DNA of 64,000 nucleotides from Castor canadensis (lineage: Eukaryota; Chordata; Mammalia; Rodentia; Castoridae). The DNA lies in NCBI RefSeq assembly GCF_047511655.1, contig NC_133397.1:14533501-14597500 (forward strand), read 5' to 3'. The translations under genes and the position numbers were made by a program. The notes below the pieces were generated by a model. That model ran no database searches. It worked only from the letters and a program-made list of their open reading frames with translations, and was not told the origin of the DNA. Shown here in pieces: positions 24,089 to 35,660 of the stretch; the first letter of the stretch is position 1; every line of letters starts with the position of its first letter.

Positions 24089-24171
24089 AACACCCCTCCT
24101 GTTATGAGAATCAAAGATATCTGCCAAATGTCCCCTAGTAGAGGAAATGACCCTCCAGTTAAGAATCACTA
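24089..24171 (-). repeat. MER20 DNA transposon, second half
   Basis: Continues the copy broken at 16718: ATCTGCCAAATGTCCCCTAG ... CCAGTTAAGAATCACT, the terminal part of antisense MER20. L1 copy B is inserted at its very end. Confidence 0.85.
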
Positions 24172-25788
24172 GGGAGATTCCAAGATGGCAGCTAGAGGGA
24201 GGAAGCAGAAAGCAAGCCTCCTATAGTGAAATCTTGGAGAGATGCTGGAGACACACTTTGCAGGCATAATCGCTGAGAAGAGGCATAACTTTGACACCTC
24301 CACTTTTCCAGCCGGCGCAGAGAATCTCCACTTCACGTTAAATGGAGAAACCAGGAGGGCGCCCAGGCCGCCAGTTGCCCGTGCCCAGACGGCTTGGGAA
24401 GACGCGAACCAGGTGAGCTTCGCGGTACCATGGTACTCCCACAGACAATCCTGGGCCAGAGCAGCATAGCCCCTGGACAGACTGACCTCCACCCGGGGAA
24501 AAAAGAGAAACTGAGTGATAAGCAGTAAGAACAATAAAGACATGCTGGAAAGAGGGTAGGGTGCACTGAGCGCTGAAGATTGGGGGAAGGGAATCCTTCC
24601 CGGGACTGTAAATAAACAAGCCGGGCAGGCCGGAGAGGCTCTGGCAGGAGAGGAGGCGTGCTCCCAGCAACCAGGAGCGGGAAAGCTTGTAAGAGTGGCA
24701 GAGGGAGGAAAACTCCACAGGAGAAGGAGGGAAGACCCACTTCACACGTGAACTGTGAACAAACATGGCGGCTGGCAGGAACAGCAGCACCACCCAGTAA
24801 TCAAGAGCAGGAAAGCTTGTGAAAGCGGCAGTGGGAGGAAAACTCCACAGGAGAGGGGGGAAGACCCACCTCCCACATGAACGGTAAATAAACACGCAGG
24901 CCTGACAATGTGAGTGCAGTGTCACCTTTCCCAGTGCTTGGAAAGGGGAAAGCCTACAGCAGAGGCTCCCGCACAGGAGAACTCTGAACAAACAAAGCCT
25001 GTGGGGCCAGGTGAGTGCTAAGCTCACCCCAGAGATCTGCATAAACACCGCCAGCAACAGCAGGCTGACAGCAGCGGGCAGGCAAGCCACAGCTGCAGAT
25101 ACCATTCTCAGAACTGTCTCCAGACTTTTTTTTTCTTTTTCTCCCTACCTTTGATGAGAGAACAAACGAATTACACCTGCATGCTGAAAAACTTACTGAA
25201 ACTGTATAGCATTTGAACTTGGGACACTTGGTGGGGTTTTTGTGTGTGTTTGTGTAGTTTTGTTCTACTTTATGCATCCCCTTTGATGAGACAACTACAG
25301 AACAACATCTGAGGCACCATCTCCAGGATTGGAGACTGAGACAGACACCCAAATTATTAAGACTGAAATTTCATTGCATTTGAACTTGGAGGTTTTTTGT
25401 CTTTTTTTTTTTTAATTTTCTATTTTCCATTTTATTTTAATTCATTTTTATATATAGATATTTCTTTCATTTACTTATTTTTTATTTTTATTCTTATCTT
25501 TATTTTTTTTATTTTTGAATTTCAATCCTCTCTCTGTCTCTCTTTCTGTTCAGCTTACTGTCGATTAGTACACTAACACTCCCTGTTTATACCTTTAAAA
25601 CTTTCTTGTCTGAAACTTTGTTCTGTTTTCTCCTTCTTGTCTGTGTATTTGTTTTCCCCTTTTCTTTAATTTCTTGCTTTCCATCTCAGCTCACTCTTCC
25701 ATTCTAAATATTACCATTGTTATTATTACAAGCTAGAAAATACTTAATTACACACAGTACAGGGACAGTAACAACACCAAGGAAAATC
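24172..25788 (+). promoter_or_regulatory. L1-B 5' UTR with 130-bp duplicated module
   Basis: CAAGATGGCAG at the start (YY1-like). Two imperfect modules about 130 bp apart: GAAAGCTTGT at 24681 and 24811, and AAGACCCAC at 24732 and 24861, each followed by a TGAAC-GTAAA/GTGAAC-type end and AAACA. Transcription from here would make L1-B RNA. Confidence 0.75.
24338..25105 (-). other. Long antisense ORF in L1-B 5' UTR
   Basis: 255 codons from an ATG, antisense to the L1 promoter region. The product is rich in Leu, Ser, Pro and Cys with no family I recognise. Copy A has the same region open over long stretches but in shifted frames (16704-17408 and 17377-17616), sharing a GLFIYSPGKDSLPP block. It could be chance in GC-rich, stop-poor DNA, or a counterpart of the antisense ORF0 known in primate L1. 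Confidence 0.3.
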
Positions 25789-26987
25789 ACGGGAAGACAG
25801 AAAAAACAGGGAAACCGGTTTTCCCACAGCAAAAAATTGGTACAGGAACCAGAGGGGAATGAAGAAAACAGAAACTCAGATCCAGACTCCAACAAAATGA
25901 AAATAAACTATGCCAAAGGACCCAATGAAGTCCACAAGAATAATTTAAAAGAAGACATACTACAGATACTCAATGAGAATCTTATAGAGATGATACTGGA
26001 TAGGGTCAACCAAAATGTACAGGAGACACTCAAGAAATTCCGAGACAACAAAAATAGAGAATTTGAAAAAGCAAAAGAAGAAATAAAGGAAACCATAGAA
26101 GCACTGTATAAATACCAAAGTGAAAAAGAGAACACGATGAATAAATGGATAAATGAACTCAGGACAAAAATAGACAACATTAAAGAGGAAACCACCCAGG
26201 ATATGGAAAACTCAGAAAAAAGAATGAAACAGAATTGCAAAACAAAACAGAAGGCCAATCCAGCAGAACAGAACAAACAGAAGACAGAATCTCAGAATTT
26301 GAAGATGACATGGTAATTAAAGTTAAAACCAAAGAACTATTAATTAAACAACTCAAGACCTGTGAAAAGAAAATGCAAGAACTCACTGACTCCATCAAAA
26401 GATCAAACTTGAGAATCATGGGCATCAAAGAAAGAGAAGAGGTGCAAGCAAAGGGAATGAGTAATATATTCAACAAAATAATAACGGAAAATTTCCCAAA
26501 TCTAGAAAAAGATATTCCCATACAGATACAAGAGGCCTCCAGGACACCAAACAGACCAGATCAAAATAGAACTACCTCACAACATATCATCATTAAAACA
26601 ACAAGTTCAGAAACTAAGGAAAGAATATTGAAGGCTGTAAGAGAGAAAAAACAAGTAACATACAAAGGTAAACTCATCAAAATCACAGCAGACTTCTCAA
26701 AAGAAACATTAAAAGCAAGAAGAACGTGGGGTGAGATCTTCCGGGCACTGAATGAAAATAACTTCAACCCCAGGATACTCTACCCAGCAAAACTAACATT
26801 CAAAATAGATGGAGCAATAAAAGTCTTCCATGATAAGCATAAACTAAAACAATATGTGACCACAAAGCCACAACTACAAAAGATTCTTCAAGGGATTCTG
26901 CACACAGAAAGTGAAACCCAACTTAACCATGAAAAGACAGGCAGCACCAAACCACAGGAAAAGAAAAAGCAAGAAAGTAGAGAGTAA
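25789..26987 (+). pseudogene. L1-B ORF1, start lost and one frameshift
   Basis: The start codon equivalent to copy A is ACG (25789-25791). The frame is open upstream without a nearby ATG. The coiled coil runs to about 26208, where one base is missing (GAAAACTCAG against GAAAACCTCAG). The second frame (26235-26987) carries the RRM (RSNLRIMGI) and C-terminal domain (ARRTWGEIFRALNENNFNPR), both well preserved. Confidence 0.9.
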
Positions 26988-27037
26988 CCTCAATTTAGGT
27001 ACACACAATCAAACCTTCAAACAACTAAGACAACTAA

Positions 27038-30000
27038 ATGACAGGAATCACCACATACCAATCAGTACTAACACTTAATGTTAAAGGACTTAATTCACCC
27101 ATCAAAAGGCACCGCTTAACGAAATGGATTAAAAAGGAAGATCCAACAATTTGTTGCTTACAGGAGACCCATCTCACAGATAGAAATAAGAATAGGCTTA
27201 GGATGAAAATCTGGAAGAAGACTTGCAAAACCAATGGCCCCCGAAAACAGGCAGGAGTAGCAATACTTATCTCTGACAAAGTAGACTTCAAACCCACATT
27301 GATCAAACAAGATAAAGAAGGACATTCCATACTAACAAAAGGGGAAATAGACCAAAAGGAAATAATAATCATCAACCTGTATGCACCCAATGTCAACGCA
27401 CCAAATTTCATCAAACATACCCTGAAAGACCTAAAAGCATATATTAATGCAACACAGTGGTTGTAGGAGACTTTAACACCCCATTATCATCAATAGATAG
27501 GTCATCCAAACAAAAAATCAATAAAGAAATCCAAGATCTAAAATATACAATAGATCAAATGGACCTACTTGATGTTTACAGAACATTTCATCCAACTTCT
27601 ACACAATATACATTCTTCTCAGCAGCCCATGGAACCTTCTCCAAAATAGATCATATCCTAGGGCACCAAACTCCTAGAAAAACAAGAACAAGCAAATCCT
27701 AAACCAAGTAGAAGGAGAGAAATAATAAAAATAAGACCTGAAATCAATGAAATAGAAACCAAAAAAACCATACAAAGAATTAATGAAACAAAAAGTTGGT
27801 TCTTTGAAAAAATAAACAAAGATCTACAGATCCCTGGCAAACCTGACTAAAATGAGGAGAGAAAAAACCCAAATTAGTAGAATCAGAAATGCAAAAGGGG
27901 AGATAACAACAAACACTATGGAAGTCCAAGAAATCATCAGAGACTACTTCGAGAATCTATATTCAAATAAATTTGAAAATCTAAAAGAAATGGACAGATT
28001 TCTAGATATATATGAGCATCCAAAACTGAACCAAGAGGAAATTAATCACCTGAATAGATCTATAACACAAAATGAAATTGAAGCAGCAATCAAGAGTCTC
28101 CCCAAAAAGAAAAGTACAGGACCTGATGGATTCTCTGCTGAATTCTATCAGACCTTTAAAGAAGAACTGATACCAACCCTCCTTAAACTGTTCCACAAAA
28201 TAGAAAGGGAAGGAAAACTGCCAAACACATTTTATGAAGCCAGTATTATACTTATCCCAAAACCAGGCAAAGACACCTCCAAAAAGGAGAACTATAGGCC
28301 AATCTCCTTAATGAACATTGATGCAAAAATCCTCAACAAAATAATGGCAAACCGAATTCAACAACACATCAAAAAGATTATTCACCACGACCAGGTAGGC
28401 TTCATCCCAGGGATGCAGGGGTGGTTCAACATATGAAAATCAATAAATGTAATAAGCCACATTAACAGAAGCAAAGACAAAAACCACTTGATCATCTCAA
28501 TAGATGCAGAAAAAGCCTTTGATAAGATCCAACACCATTTCACGATAAAAGCTCTAAGAAAACTAGGAATAGAAGGAAAGTACCTCAACATTATAAAAGC
28601 TATATATGACAAACCTGCAGCCAGCATTATACTTAACGGAGAAAAACTGAAACCATTCCCTCTAAAATCAGGAACCAGACAAGGATACCCACTATCTCCA
28701 CTCCTATTCAACATAGTACTGGAATTCCTAGCCAGAGCAATTAGGCAAGAAGAAGGAATAAAAGGAATACAAATAGGTAAAGAAACTGTCAAAATATCCC
28801 TATTTGCAGACGACATGATCCTATACCTAAAGACCCAAAAAACTCTACTCAGAAGCTTCTAGACATCATCAATAGCTAAGTAAGGTAGCAGGATATAAAA
28901 TCAACATAGAAAAATCATTAGCATTTCTATACACTAACAATGAGCAAACGGAAAAAGAATGTATGAAAACAATTCCATTTACAGTAGCCTCAAAAAAAAT
29001 CAAATACCTAGGTGTAAACCTAACAAAAGATGTGAAAGACCTCTACAAGGAAAACTATACACTTCTGAAGAAAGAGATTGAGGAAGACTATAGAAAGTGG
29101 AGAGACCTACCATGCTTATGGATTGGTAGAATCAACATTGTAAAAATGTCGATACTCCCAAAAGTAATCTACATGTTTAATGCAATTCCCATCAAAATTC
29201 CAATGACATTCATTAAAGAGATTGAAAAATCTACTGTTAAATTTATATGGAAACACAAGAGGCCATGAATAGCCAAGGCAATACTCAGTCAAAAGAACAA
29301 TGCAGCAGGTATCACAATACCTGACTTCAAACTATATTACAAAGCAATAACAATAAAATCAGCATGGTACTGGCACAAAAACAGACATGAAAACAAGTGG
29401 AACAGAATAGAGGATCCAGATATGAAGCCACACTACTATAACCAACTTGTCTTGACAAATGAGCTAAAAATATACGATGGAGAAATAGCAGCCTCTTCAA
29501 CAAAAACTGCTGGGAAAACTGGTTAGCAGTCTGCAAAAAACTGAAACTAGATCCATGTATATCACCCTATACCAAGATTAACTCTTAAGATCAAGGATCT
29601 TAATATCAGACCCCAAACTCTTAAGTTGATACAGGAAAGAGTAGGAAATACTCTGGAGTTAGTAGGTATAGGTAAGAACTTTCTCAACGAAACCCCAGCA
29701 GCACAGCAACTAAGAGATAGCATAGATAAATGGGACCTCATAAAACTAAAAAGCTTCTGTTCATCAAAAGAAATGGTCTCTAAACTGAAGAGAACACCCA
29801 CAGAGTGGGAGAAAATATTTGCCAACTATACATCAGACAAAGGACTGATAACCAGAATATACAGGGAACTTAAAAAACTAAATTCTCCCAAAACTAATGA
29901 ACCAATAAAGAAATGGGCAAGTGAACTAAACAGAACTTTCTCAAAAGAAGAAATTCAAATGGCCAGAAAACACATGAAAAAATGCTCACCATCTCTAGCA

Positions 30001-30533
30001 ATAAAGGAAATGCAAATTAAAACCACGCTAAGATTCCACCTCACCCCTGTTAGAATAGCCATCATCAGCAACACCACCAACAACAGGTGTTGGCATGGAT
30101 GCGGGGAAAAGGGAACCCTCTTTTCCCACCCTGTTGGTGGGAATGTAGACTAGTACAACCACTCTGGAAAAAAATTTGGAGGCTACTTAAAAAGCTAGAC
30201 ATGGATCTACCATTTGATCCAGCAATACCACTCTTGGGGATATAACCAAAAGACTGTGACACAGGTTACTCCAGAGGCACCTGCACACCTATGTTTATTG
30301 CGGCACTATTCACAATAGCTAAGTTATGGAAACAGCCAAGATGCCCCACCACTGAAGAATGGACTAAGAAAATGTGGTATCTATACACAATGGAATTCTA
30401 TGCACCCATGAAGAAGAACAAAATGTTATCATTCGCTGATAAATGGATGGAATTGGAGAACATCATTCTGAGTGAGGTTAGCCTGGCCCAAAAGACCAAA
30501 AATCGTATGTTCTCCCTCATATGTGGACATTAG
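27038..30533 (+). pseudogene. L1-B ORF2, internal deletion and frameshifts
   Basis: The endonuclease start is good (MTGITTYQS, LNVKGLNS, QETHLTD) with a frameshift near 27455. At 27661-27668 the sequence jumps from DHILGH to LLEKQEQ, losing about 340 bp present in copy A (20220-20557), including the SDHN endonuclease residues. [16 protein letters not shown], a TGA at 28434-28436 after GWFNI, and an intact FADD at 28803-28814 followed by a 1-base deletion near 28825. The later frame 29626-30153 and the terminal MFSLICGH are preserved. Confidence 0.92.
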
Positions 30534-31027
30534 ATCAAGGGCAAACACAACAAGGGGATTGGACTTTGAGCACATGATAAAAGCCAAAGCACACAAGGGA
30601 GGGGTGAGGATAGGTAAGACACCTAAAAAACTAGCTAGCATTTGTTGCCCTTAATGCAGAGAAACTAAAGCAGATACCTTAAAGCAAGTGAGGCCAATAG
30701 GAGAAGGGGACCAGGAACTAGAGAATAGGTTAGATCAAAAGGAATTAACCTAGAAGGTAACACCCACACACAGGAAATCAATGTGAGTCAATGCCCTGTA
30801 TAGCTGTCTTATCTCAACCAGCAAAAACCCTTGTTCCTTCCTATTATTGCTTATACTCTCTCTACAACAAAATTAGAAATAAGGGCAAAATAGTTTCTGC
30901 TGGGTATTGAGGGTGGGGGAGAGGGAGGGGGCGGAGTGTTTGGTAAGGGATGGGGTGGGGGCAGGGGGGAGAAATGAACCAAGCTTTGTATGCACATATG
31001 AATAATAAAAGAAAAATGAAAAAAAAA
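30534..31027 (+). other. L1-B 3' UTR (first copy)
   Basis: G-rich tract at 30905-30970, then GCACATATGAATAATAAAAG and an A-rich run. It shares variants with the downstream copy that copy A lacks, for example GTCAATGCCCTGT and CTCTCTACAACAAAATTAGA. Confidence 0.85.
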
Positions 31028-32083
31028 TGGCCAAAAACACATGAAAAAATGCTCACCATCTCTAGCAATAAAGGAAATGCAAATTAAAACCACACTAAGA
31101 TTCCACCTCACTCCTGTTAAAATAGCCATCATTAGCAACACCACCAACAAACAGGTGTTGGCAAGGATTCGGGGAAAAATGAACCCTCTTACACTGTTGG
31201 TGGGAATGTAAACTAGTACAACCACTCTGGAAAAAAATTTGGAGGCTACTTAAAAAGCTAAACATTGATCTATCATTTGATCCAGCAATACCACTCTTGG
31301 GGATATAACCAAAAGACTGTGACACAGGTTACTCCAGAGGCACCTGCACACCCGTGTTTATTGCTGCACTATTCACAATAGCCAAGTTATAGAAACAGCC
31401 AAGATGCCCCAGCACTGAAGAATGGATTAAGAAAATGTGGTATCTATACACAATGGAATTCTATGCACCCATGAAGAAGAACAAAATGTTATCATTCGCT
31501 GGTAAATGGATGGAATTGGAGAACATCATTCTGAGTGAGGTTAGCCTGGCCCAAAAGACCAAAAATCATATGTTCTCCCTCATATGTGGACATTAGATCA
31601 AGGGCAAACACAACAAGGGGATTGGACTTTGAGCACATGATAAAAGCGAGAGCACATAAGGTAGGTGTGAGGATAGGTAAGACACCTAAAAAATTAGCTA
31701 GCATTTGTTGCCCTTAATGCAGAGAAACTAAAGCAAATACCTTAAAAGCAACTGAGGCCAATAGGAGAAGGGGACCAGAAACTAGAGAAAAGGTTAGATC
31801 AAAAAGAATTAACCTAGAAGGTAACACCCACGCACAGAAAATCAATGTGAGTCAATGCCCTGTGTAGCTATCCTTATCTCAACCAGCAAAAACCCTTGTT
31901 CCTTCCTATTATTGCTTATACTCTCTCTACAACAAAATTAGAAATAAGGGCAAAATAGTTTCTGCTGGGTATTGAGGGTGGGGGAGAGGGAGGGGGCGGA
32001 GTGGCTGGTAAGGGAGGGGGTGGGGGCAGGGGGGAGAAATGACCCAAGCCTTGTATGCACATATGAATAATAAAAGAAAAAAA
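31028..32083 (+). mobile_element. Second L1 3' end in tandem, 1.06 kb
   Basis: Begins TGGCCAAAAACACATG inside ORF2 (equivalent to 29957) and repeats the ORF2 end, 3' UTR, G-rich tract and poly(A). It differs from the first copy by scattered substitutions and lacks the short duplication CTTTTCCCACC near 30120, but shares its diagnostic variants (such as GATATAACCAAAAG). Confidence 0.9.
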
Positions 32084-32094
32084 AAGAATCACTA

Positions 32095-32439
32095 ACAAAC
32101 CATCTGTCTTAAGGGAATTAAAACTTTGTAGAAAACAAATGATGCTTTAAAAATCAGTTTCTAATGGTTGTGTTTTAGTAAATTCAAAAGTAGACAGACA
32201 TTCCAACATACTTCTAATACTATAGGAAATGAGTGGAATCTAACACAATATATACTGTTCAGACCTGATCAGAATTACTTACTAAGAAACCCAACTGAAA
32301 ACTCTTATCACCTAAGTAATGAAAAGGAAATGTAATCTGAGATGTTAACCCATATTAGTCATTATACAGGCACATATGTACAAAATTATTTATTATAAAG
32401 TAAATGATTTATATTAATGTGTGCTTATTCCAATCCTAT
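32095..32439. other. Intergenic, nothing recognised
   Basis: AT-rich unique-looking sequence to the right of the L1-B target site. Confidence 0.5.
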
Positions 32440-32545
32440 CCAAGGGAAAGGAAGAGAGGTAAAGCACTTGACTACTGTGCAAAGGGCCATGGGTTCAATC
32501 ACCAGCACTGCAAAAGTAAACAAATAAATAAGAGTCACAAGTGGG
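32440..32545 (+). repeat. ID-like (tRNA-derived) SINE
   Basis: GAGAGGTAAAGCACTTGACT ... CATGGGTTCAATCACCAGCA followed by an A-rich tail. The B-box-like GGTTCAATC is visible. Confidence 0.75.
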
Positions 32546-33837
32546 AGATGTTCAGCTGCCTCAAGAGCAAAAGCCAGGACAAGAGTCCCTGGAAAAGCCT
32601 GCAGTCAAACATGACTAAGACTGGATTTCCTGGCAGCCAGTGTAGGCAGAGATGGGGAAGGCAGATTTGAAGTAGATTTAGCTTGATCAATAAATAGTAA
32701 GTTAATGTGATAATTTTTAAATCCTATTATTAGTGGGCAATTATTTATACTTAATTGCACATATGCAAACAACATAGTAATTACATGTCTATCTTCTAAA
32801 TGTCTTCTAAATGGATTATCTGATTGTTCTTATAAAGTGTTGAGTGTAAAAGCTTTTTCAGTTATTGTTAAACATCTGATCTAGTGGCCTATCTGATCTA
32901 ACAGTAACTAGCAATACTCTCTGACTACAAGGGGCAAAGGCAGGTAAGCAATGCTCATTCTGAAAGCTACTATAGTCATACTAATATTTATCACAACTGT
33001 CATAGGTATTCTTGAATTTAACTTAATTCTTTAATTCAGAAAACATGATAATTCAGATAAGAAATAGTTCCTGCTGTGTACTAGACATAGTGCTAGAAGC
33101 TGGGTCTCAATGTTGAACAAAACCAGACACATGGGCATGAAACTGGCAGATGGATGCCAATAAAAGAATCACACAAATATGAAGTTACAATTTCAAAAAG
33201 TCAGAGCACATTAATATGAAATTTAAAATAAGAAGGTTTGACTTGTTCAGAATCCAAGGCATTAATATCTGCTTTATTTTCTCCGTAAAGTTATATGATC
33301 TGAAGAGAAGAATGAGAATTAAAACAGGCAAAGAAAGGAGGAGAAAGAGAAAGTGTTCTAACCAAAGAAGGAGCACGTGAGTTTCTGTTGAGAGAGAAGA
33401 TGGCAGTAGTGCAAAATTAAGGCCAGAGAAGTAAATAAAGAAAAGAATACTCATGCTTAAAACCATGTTAAGACTTCAGTCTTTAAAAACACAGTGTGAA
33501 ACAAATGAAGTCATTTTCAACTGAGGAAGAGGGGAGAGGGTGAGAGTGGAGGTAACTTGACCAACTTGACACCTAAACAATGTAGCTTATGGCATAAAAA
33601 TCAGTGTTGTGGTTCCCGGGTTTGAAAAAAGTTGGTAAGTGTAAAAAGCTCACTTTCAAGGTCAAAAGAAATTGAGGAAAGGTTGATAAACTGTTATACA
33701 TCCATTATGTGGCCTAAGAAATTTTAAGAGGCATTTAAAGACTTGTTCAGAATGGAGAAGCTACAGAAAATGACCTAACCAACTGTATCAGGGATGTTAA
33801 AGATCTTCTCAAAAGGTTATATTTGGGAATGAGAAAA
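32546..33837. other. Intergenic with a weak L2/MIR trace
   Basis: No gene. 33060-33145 (CTGCTGTGTACTAGACATAG then TGCTAGAAGCTGGG) looks like an L2/MIR end. Confidence 0.45.
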
Positions 33838-33945
33838 ATTTCTTTTTCCTCTTTCCTCATTTCATTCTTTTCTTTTCTTTATTTGTTCCCTTTGTTTTCT
33901 TTCTTCCTTTCTTCCTCTCTTTCATTCTTTCTTCTTGTTGTTTCT
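33838..33945 (+). repeat. Polypyrimidine tract
   Basis: About 108 bp almost entirely T and C (TTTCTT, CCTTTC, TTCTTTT units). Confidence 0.85.
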
Positions 33946-34429
33946 TGATTCCCATGGATGTAATACATGTTCATTTTGAAAGCACAAGTGTTAAAAATAG
34001 ATGGTAGAAATAATTATAACAGCCATTCATAATCTCACCAGACTGTACAGACACATAATTGTCATACTCACCACTAAGGGAACCAAGCCAAGGCTAGTGA
34101 TGCAGGGTAGATATTTGGTTTTGTGAAGTACAAAATACCTACCTGAGGTAATCAAAGACACTACTATTACTGCATAAGTCAAGCGTAATGTGTAAAGAAG
34201 AAGCAAAAGTCCAAATCCTAGAAAAACTTCATGTGAACACCAAGTCTACAGTTGTCAGAATCAAGAATTAAGTTTAGTAGCTCCATATTAGGAGATGGAA
34301 GCAGACAAAGTCAGAATTACCTTGAGCAGCATCGGGTGTTCGATGCTTCTACTCCAATCAAGTAGGCTTTGTTTGTGACACATAGGAAAATTTACCTGTT
34401 GCTAATGTGTAAGCCAGGTTTCGTAGTGT

Positions 34430-34612
34430 GATCTTTTTAAAACTAGTAACAGAACTACCTAGGATTTTTGCCAAATACGCTCACAAGCATGCGTTTACAC
34501 AAATTCCTTGTGTCCTATAACGGAGTCTCTGAAGTAAGGTTTGAAATTATGCAGTTTCAACAAGCTCAGAAGATTCTTAAGTGCTCCCAAGTTTGAAAAT
34601 CACTTGCCTGTG
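34430..34612 (+). repeat. MER5A-like remnant
   Basis: The end TTTCAACAAGCTCAGAAGAT then TCTTAAGTGCTCCCAAGTTTG resembles MER5A ('tttctaacaagttccc...actttgagaa'). Confidence 0.5.
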
Positions 34613-34729
34613 CTGACTTTCCAAGGGGCCTGGGACTGATGGAAATGTGTGCCTATTAATAGCTAGTAACTATTCAGGAAATACTGAGCCATCCTGTCTG
34701 TTCAAAGAGTTCTTTTTCTAGGTAATTAT

Positions 34730-34890
34730 GAAAACTGTTGAAATTTTCCTAAAAAGGGGATGGGAGGAATGAGGGAGAATGATGGAGGAGTTGGATCTAA
34801 TTAAGATATTTTGTAAACACATATGTAAATGTCACAATGATATCCCCTGTACAAATAATATATGCTAATAAAACACAAAAAGAAAAAGAA
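34730..34890 (+). repeat. 3' end of an unassigned repeat
   Basis: GGGAGAATGATGGAGGAGTT ... AAATGTCACAATGATATCCC ... AATAAAACACAAAAAG resembles the sequence transduced by L1-A (23912-23990) and 55725-55770. It is probably the 3' end of another retroelement family common in this genome. Confidence 0.45.
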
Positions 34891-34894
34891 AGAA

Positions 34895-35215
34895 GAAATT
34901 GAGGTAGGTGGGGTAGCTACACAGGAGGCAGAGATTGGGAGGATCATAGTTCAAGGCCATCCTGGGAAAAAAGTTAGTGAGACACTCATCTCAACAAATA
35001 AGCTAGGTTTGTAGTGTCCACCTCTAATCCCAGTTACAGAGGAAGTGTAAGAAGAAGGATTATAGTCCAAGGCCAGCCCTGGGCAAAAATGTGGATCTCT
35101 ATCTGAAAAATAACTAAAAAGCAGAAAGGGCTGGGGGACATGGCTCAAGTAGTAGAGTGTCAGCTTAGCAAGTGCATAGCCCTAAGTCCAAACTCCAGTA
35201 TTGCCAAAAACTTTC
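34895..35215 (+). mobile_element. Composite SINE: two B1-like units plus ID-like tail
   Basis: Unit 1 GTAGCTACACAGGAGGCAGA ... TCAAGGCCATCCTGG ... CATCTCAAC; unit 2 TGTCCACCTCTAATCCCAGT ... AAGGCCAGCCCTGG; then an ID-like GGGCTGGGGGACATGGCTCA ... AAGTAGTAGAGTGTC and an A/T-rich tail. Confidence 0.85.
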
Positions 35216-35587
35216 TTTTTAAAGAAGGAAGAAAAAAAAGAACCAATTGAATTACAAATTTCCTAGTCCCTTTCTTCACTATATCTTTCCCAAAGACCAA
35301 AGCCCAATGAATATCATAATGGCATAAAGTTCTTCAGATCAGCAATATTTTAGAAACCAGGTCAACTTTTAGCTATTGGGAACTGAATGGAATAAGATTT
35401 AGCTTCATTTAAAACATCATCATTCTTTATCACTACAATGTTTCTTATACCAAAACAAAGTCAATTTCAAAGAGTTGAATTCAGCTTGGGGCAGATTCCA
35501 TGTTCTGTTAATTAAACTTTGGAGCACTGAAATTGGCTAAGGAAGACGATTAGATAGAAATATTACTGTATTCCTTTACCTCCCAGT

Positions 35588-35660
35588 ATACATGCTGATA
35601 GAACGCTCACCTAGCATATGCAAAGCCCTGGGTTCCATCCCCAGCAGCACAAAAAGAAAA
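35588..35660 (+). repeat. ID-like SINE fragment
   Basis: GATAGAACGCTCACCTAGCA ... GCCCTGGGTTCCATCCCCAG then an A-rich tail. Confidence 0.75.

Larger units (their letters stand above)
24172..32083 (+). mobile_element. Full-length L1 copy B with tandem 3' segment
   Basis: Starts GGGAGATTCCAAGATGGCAG. It contains a 5' UTR (24172-25788), ORF1 (25789-26987), ORF2 (27038-30533), a 3' UTR and A-rich end at about 31027, then a second copy of the last 1.05 kb (31028-32083). The 11-bp duplication AAGAATCACTA is at 24161-24171 and 32084-32094, outside both parts. No TSD can be resolved at the internal junction because it lies in A-rich sequence. Confidence 0.9.

Noticed and set aside
32440-32545. tRNA gene suggested by the B-box-like GGTTCAATC
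   Set aside because: It sits in an ID-like SINE with an A-rich tail; no cloverleaf with intact arms can be drawn.
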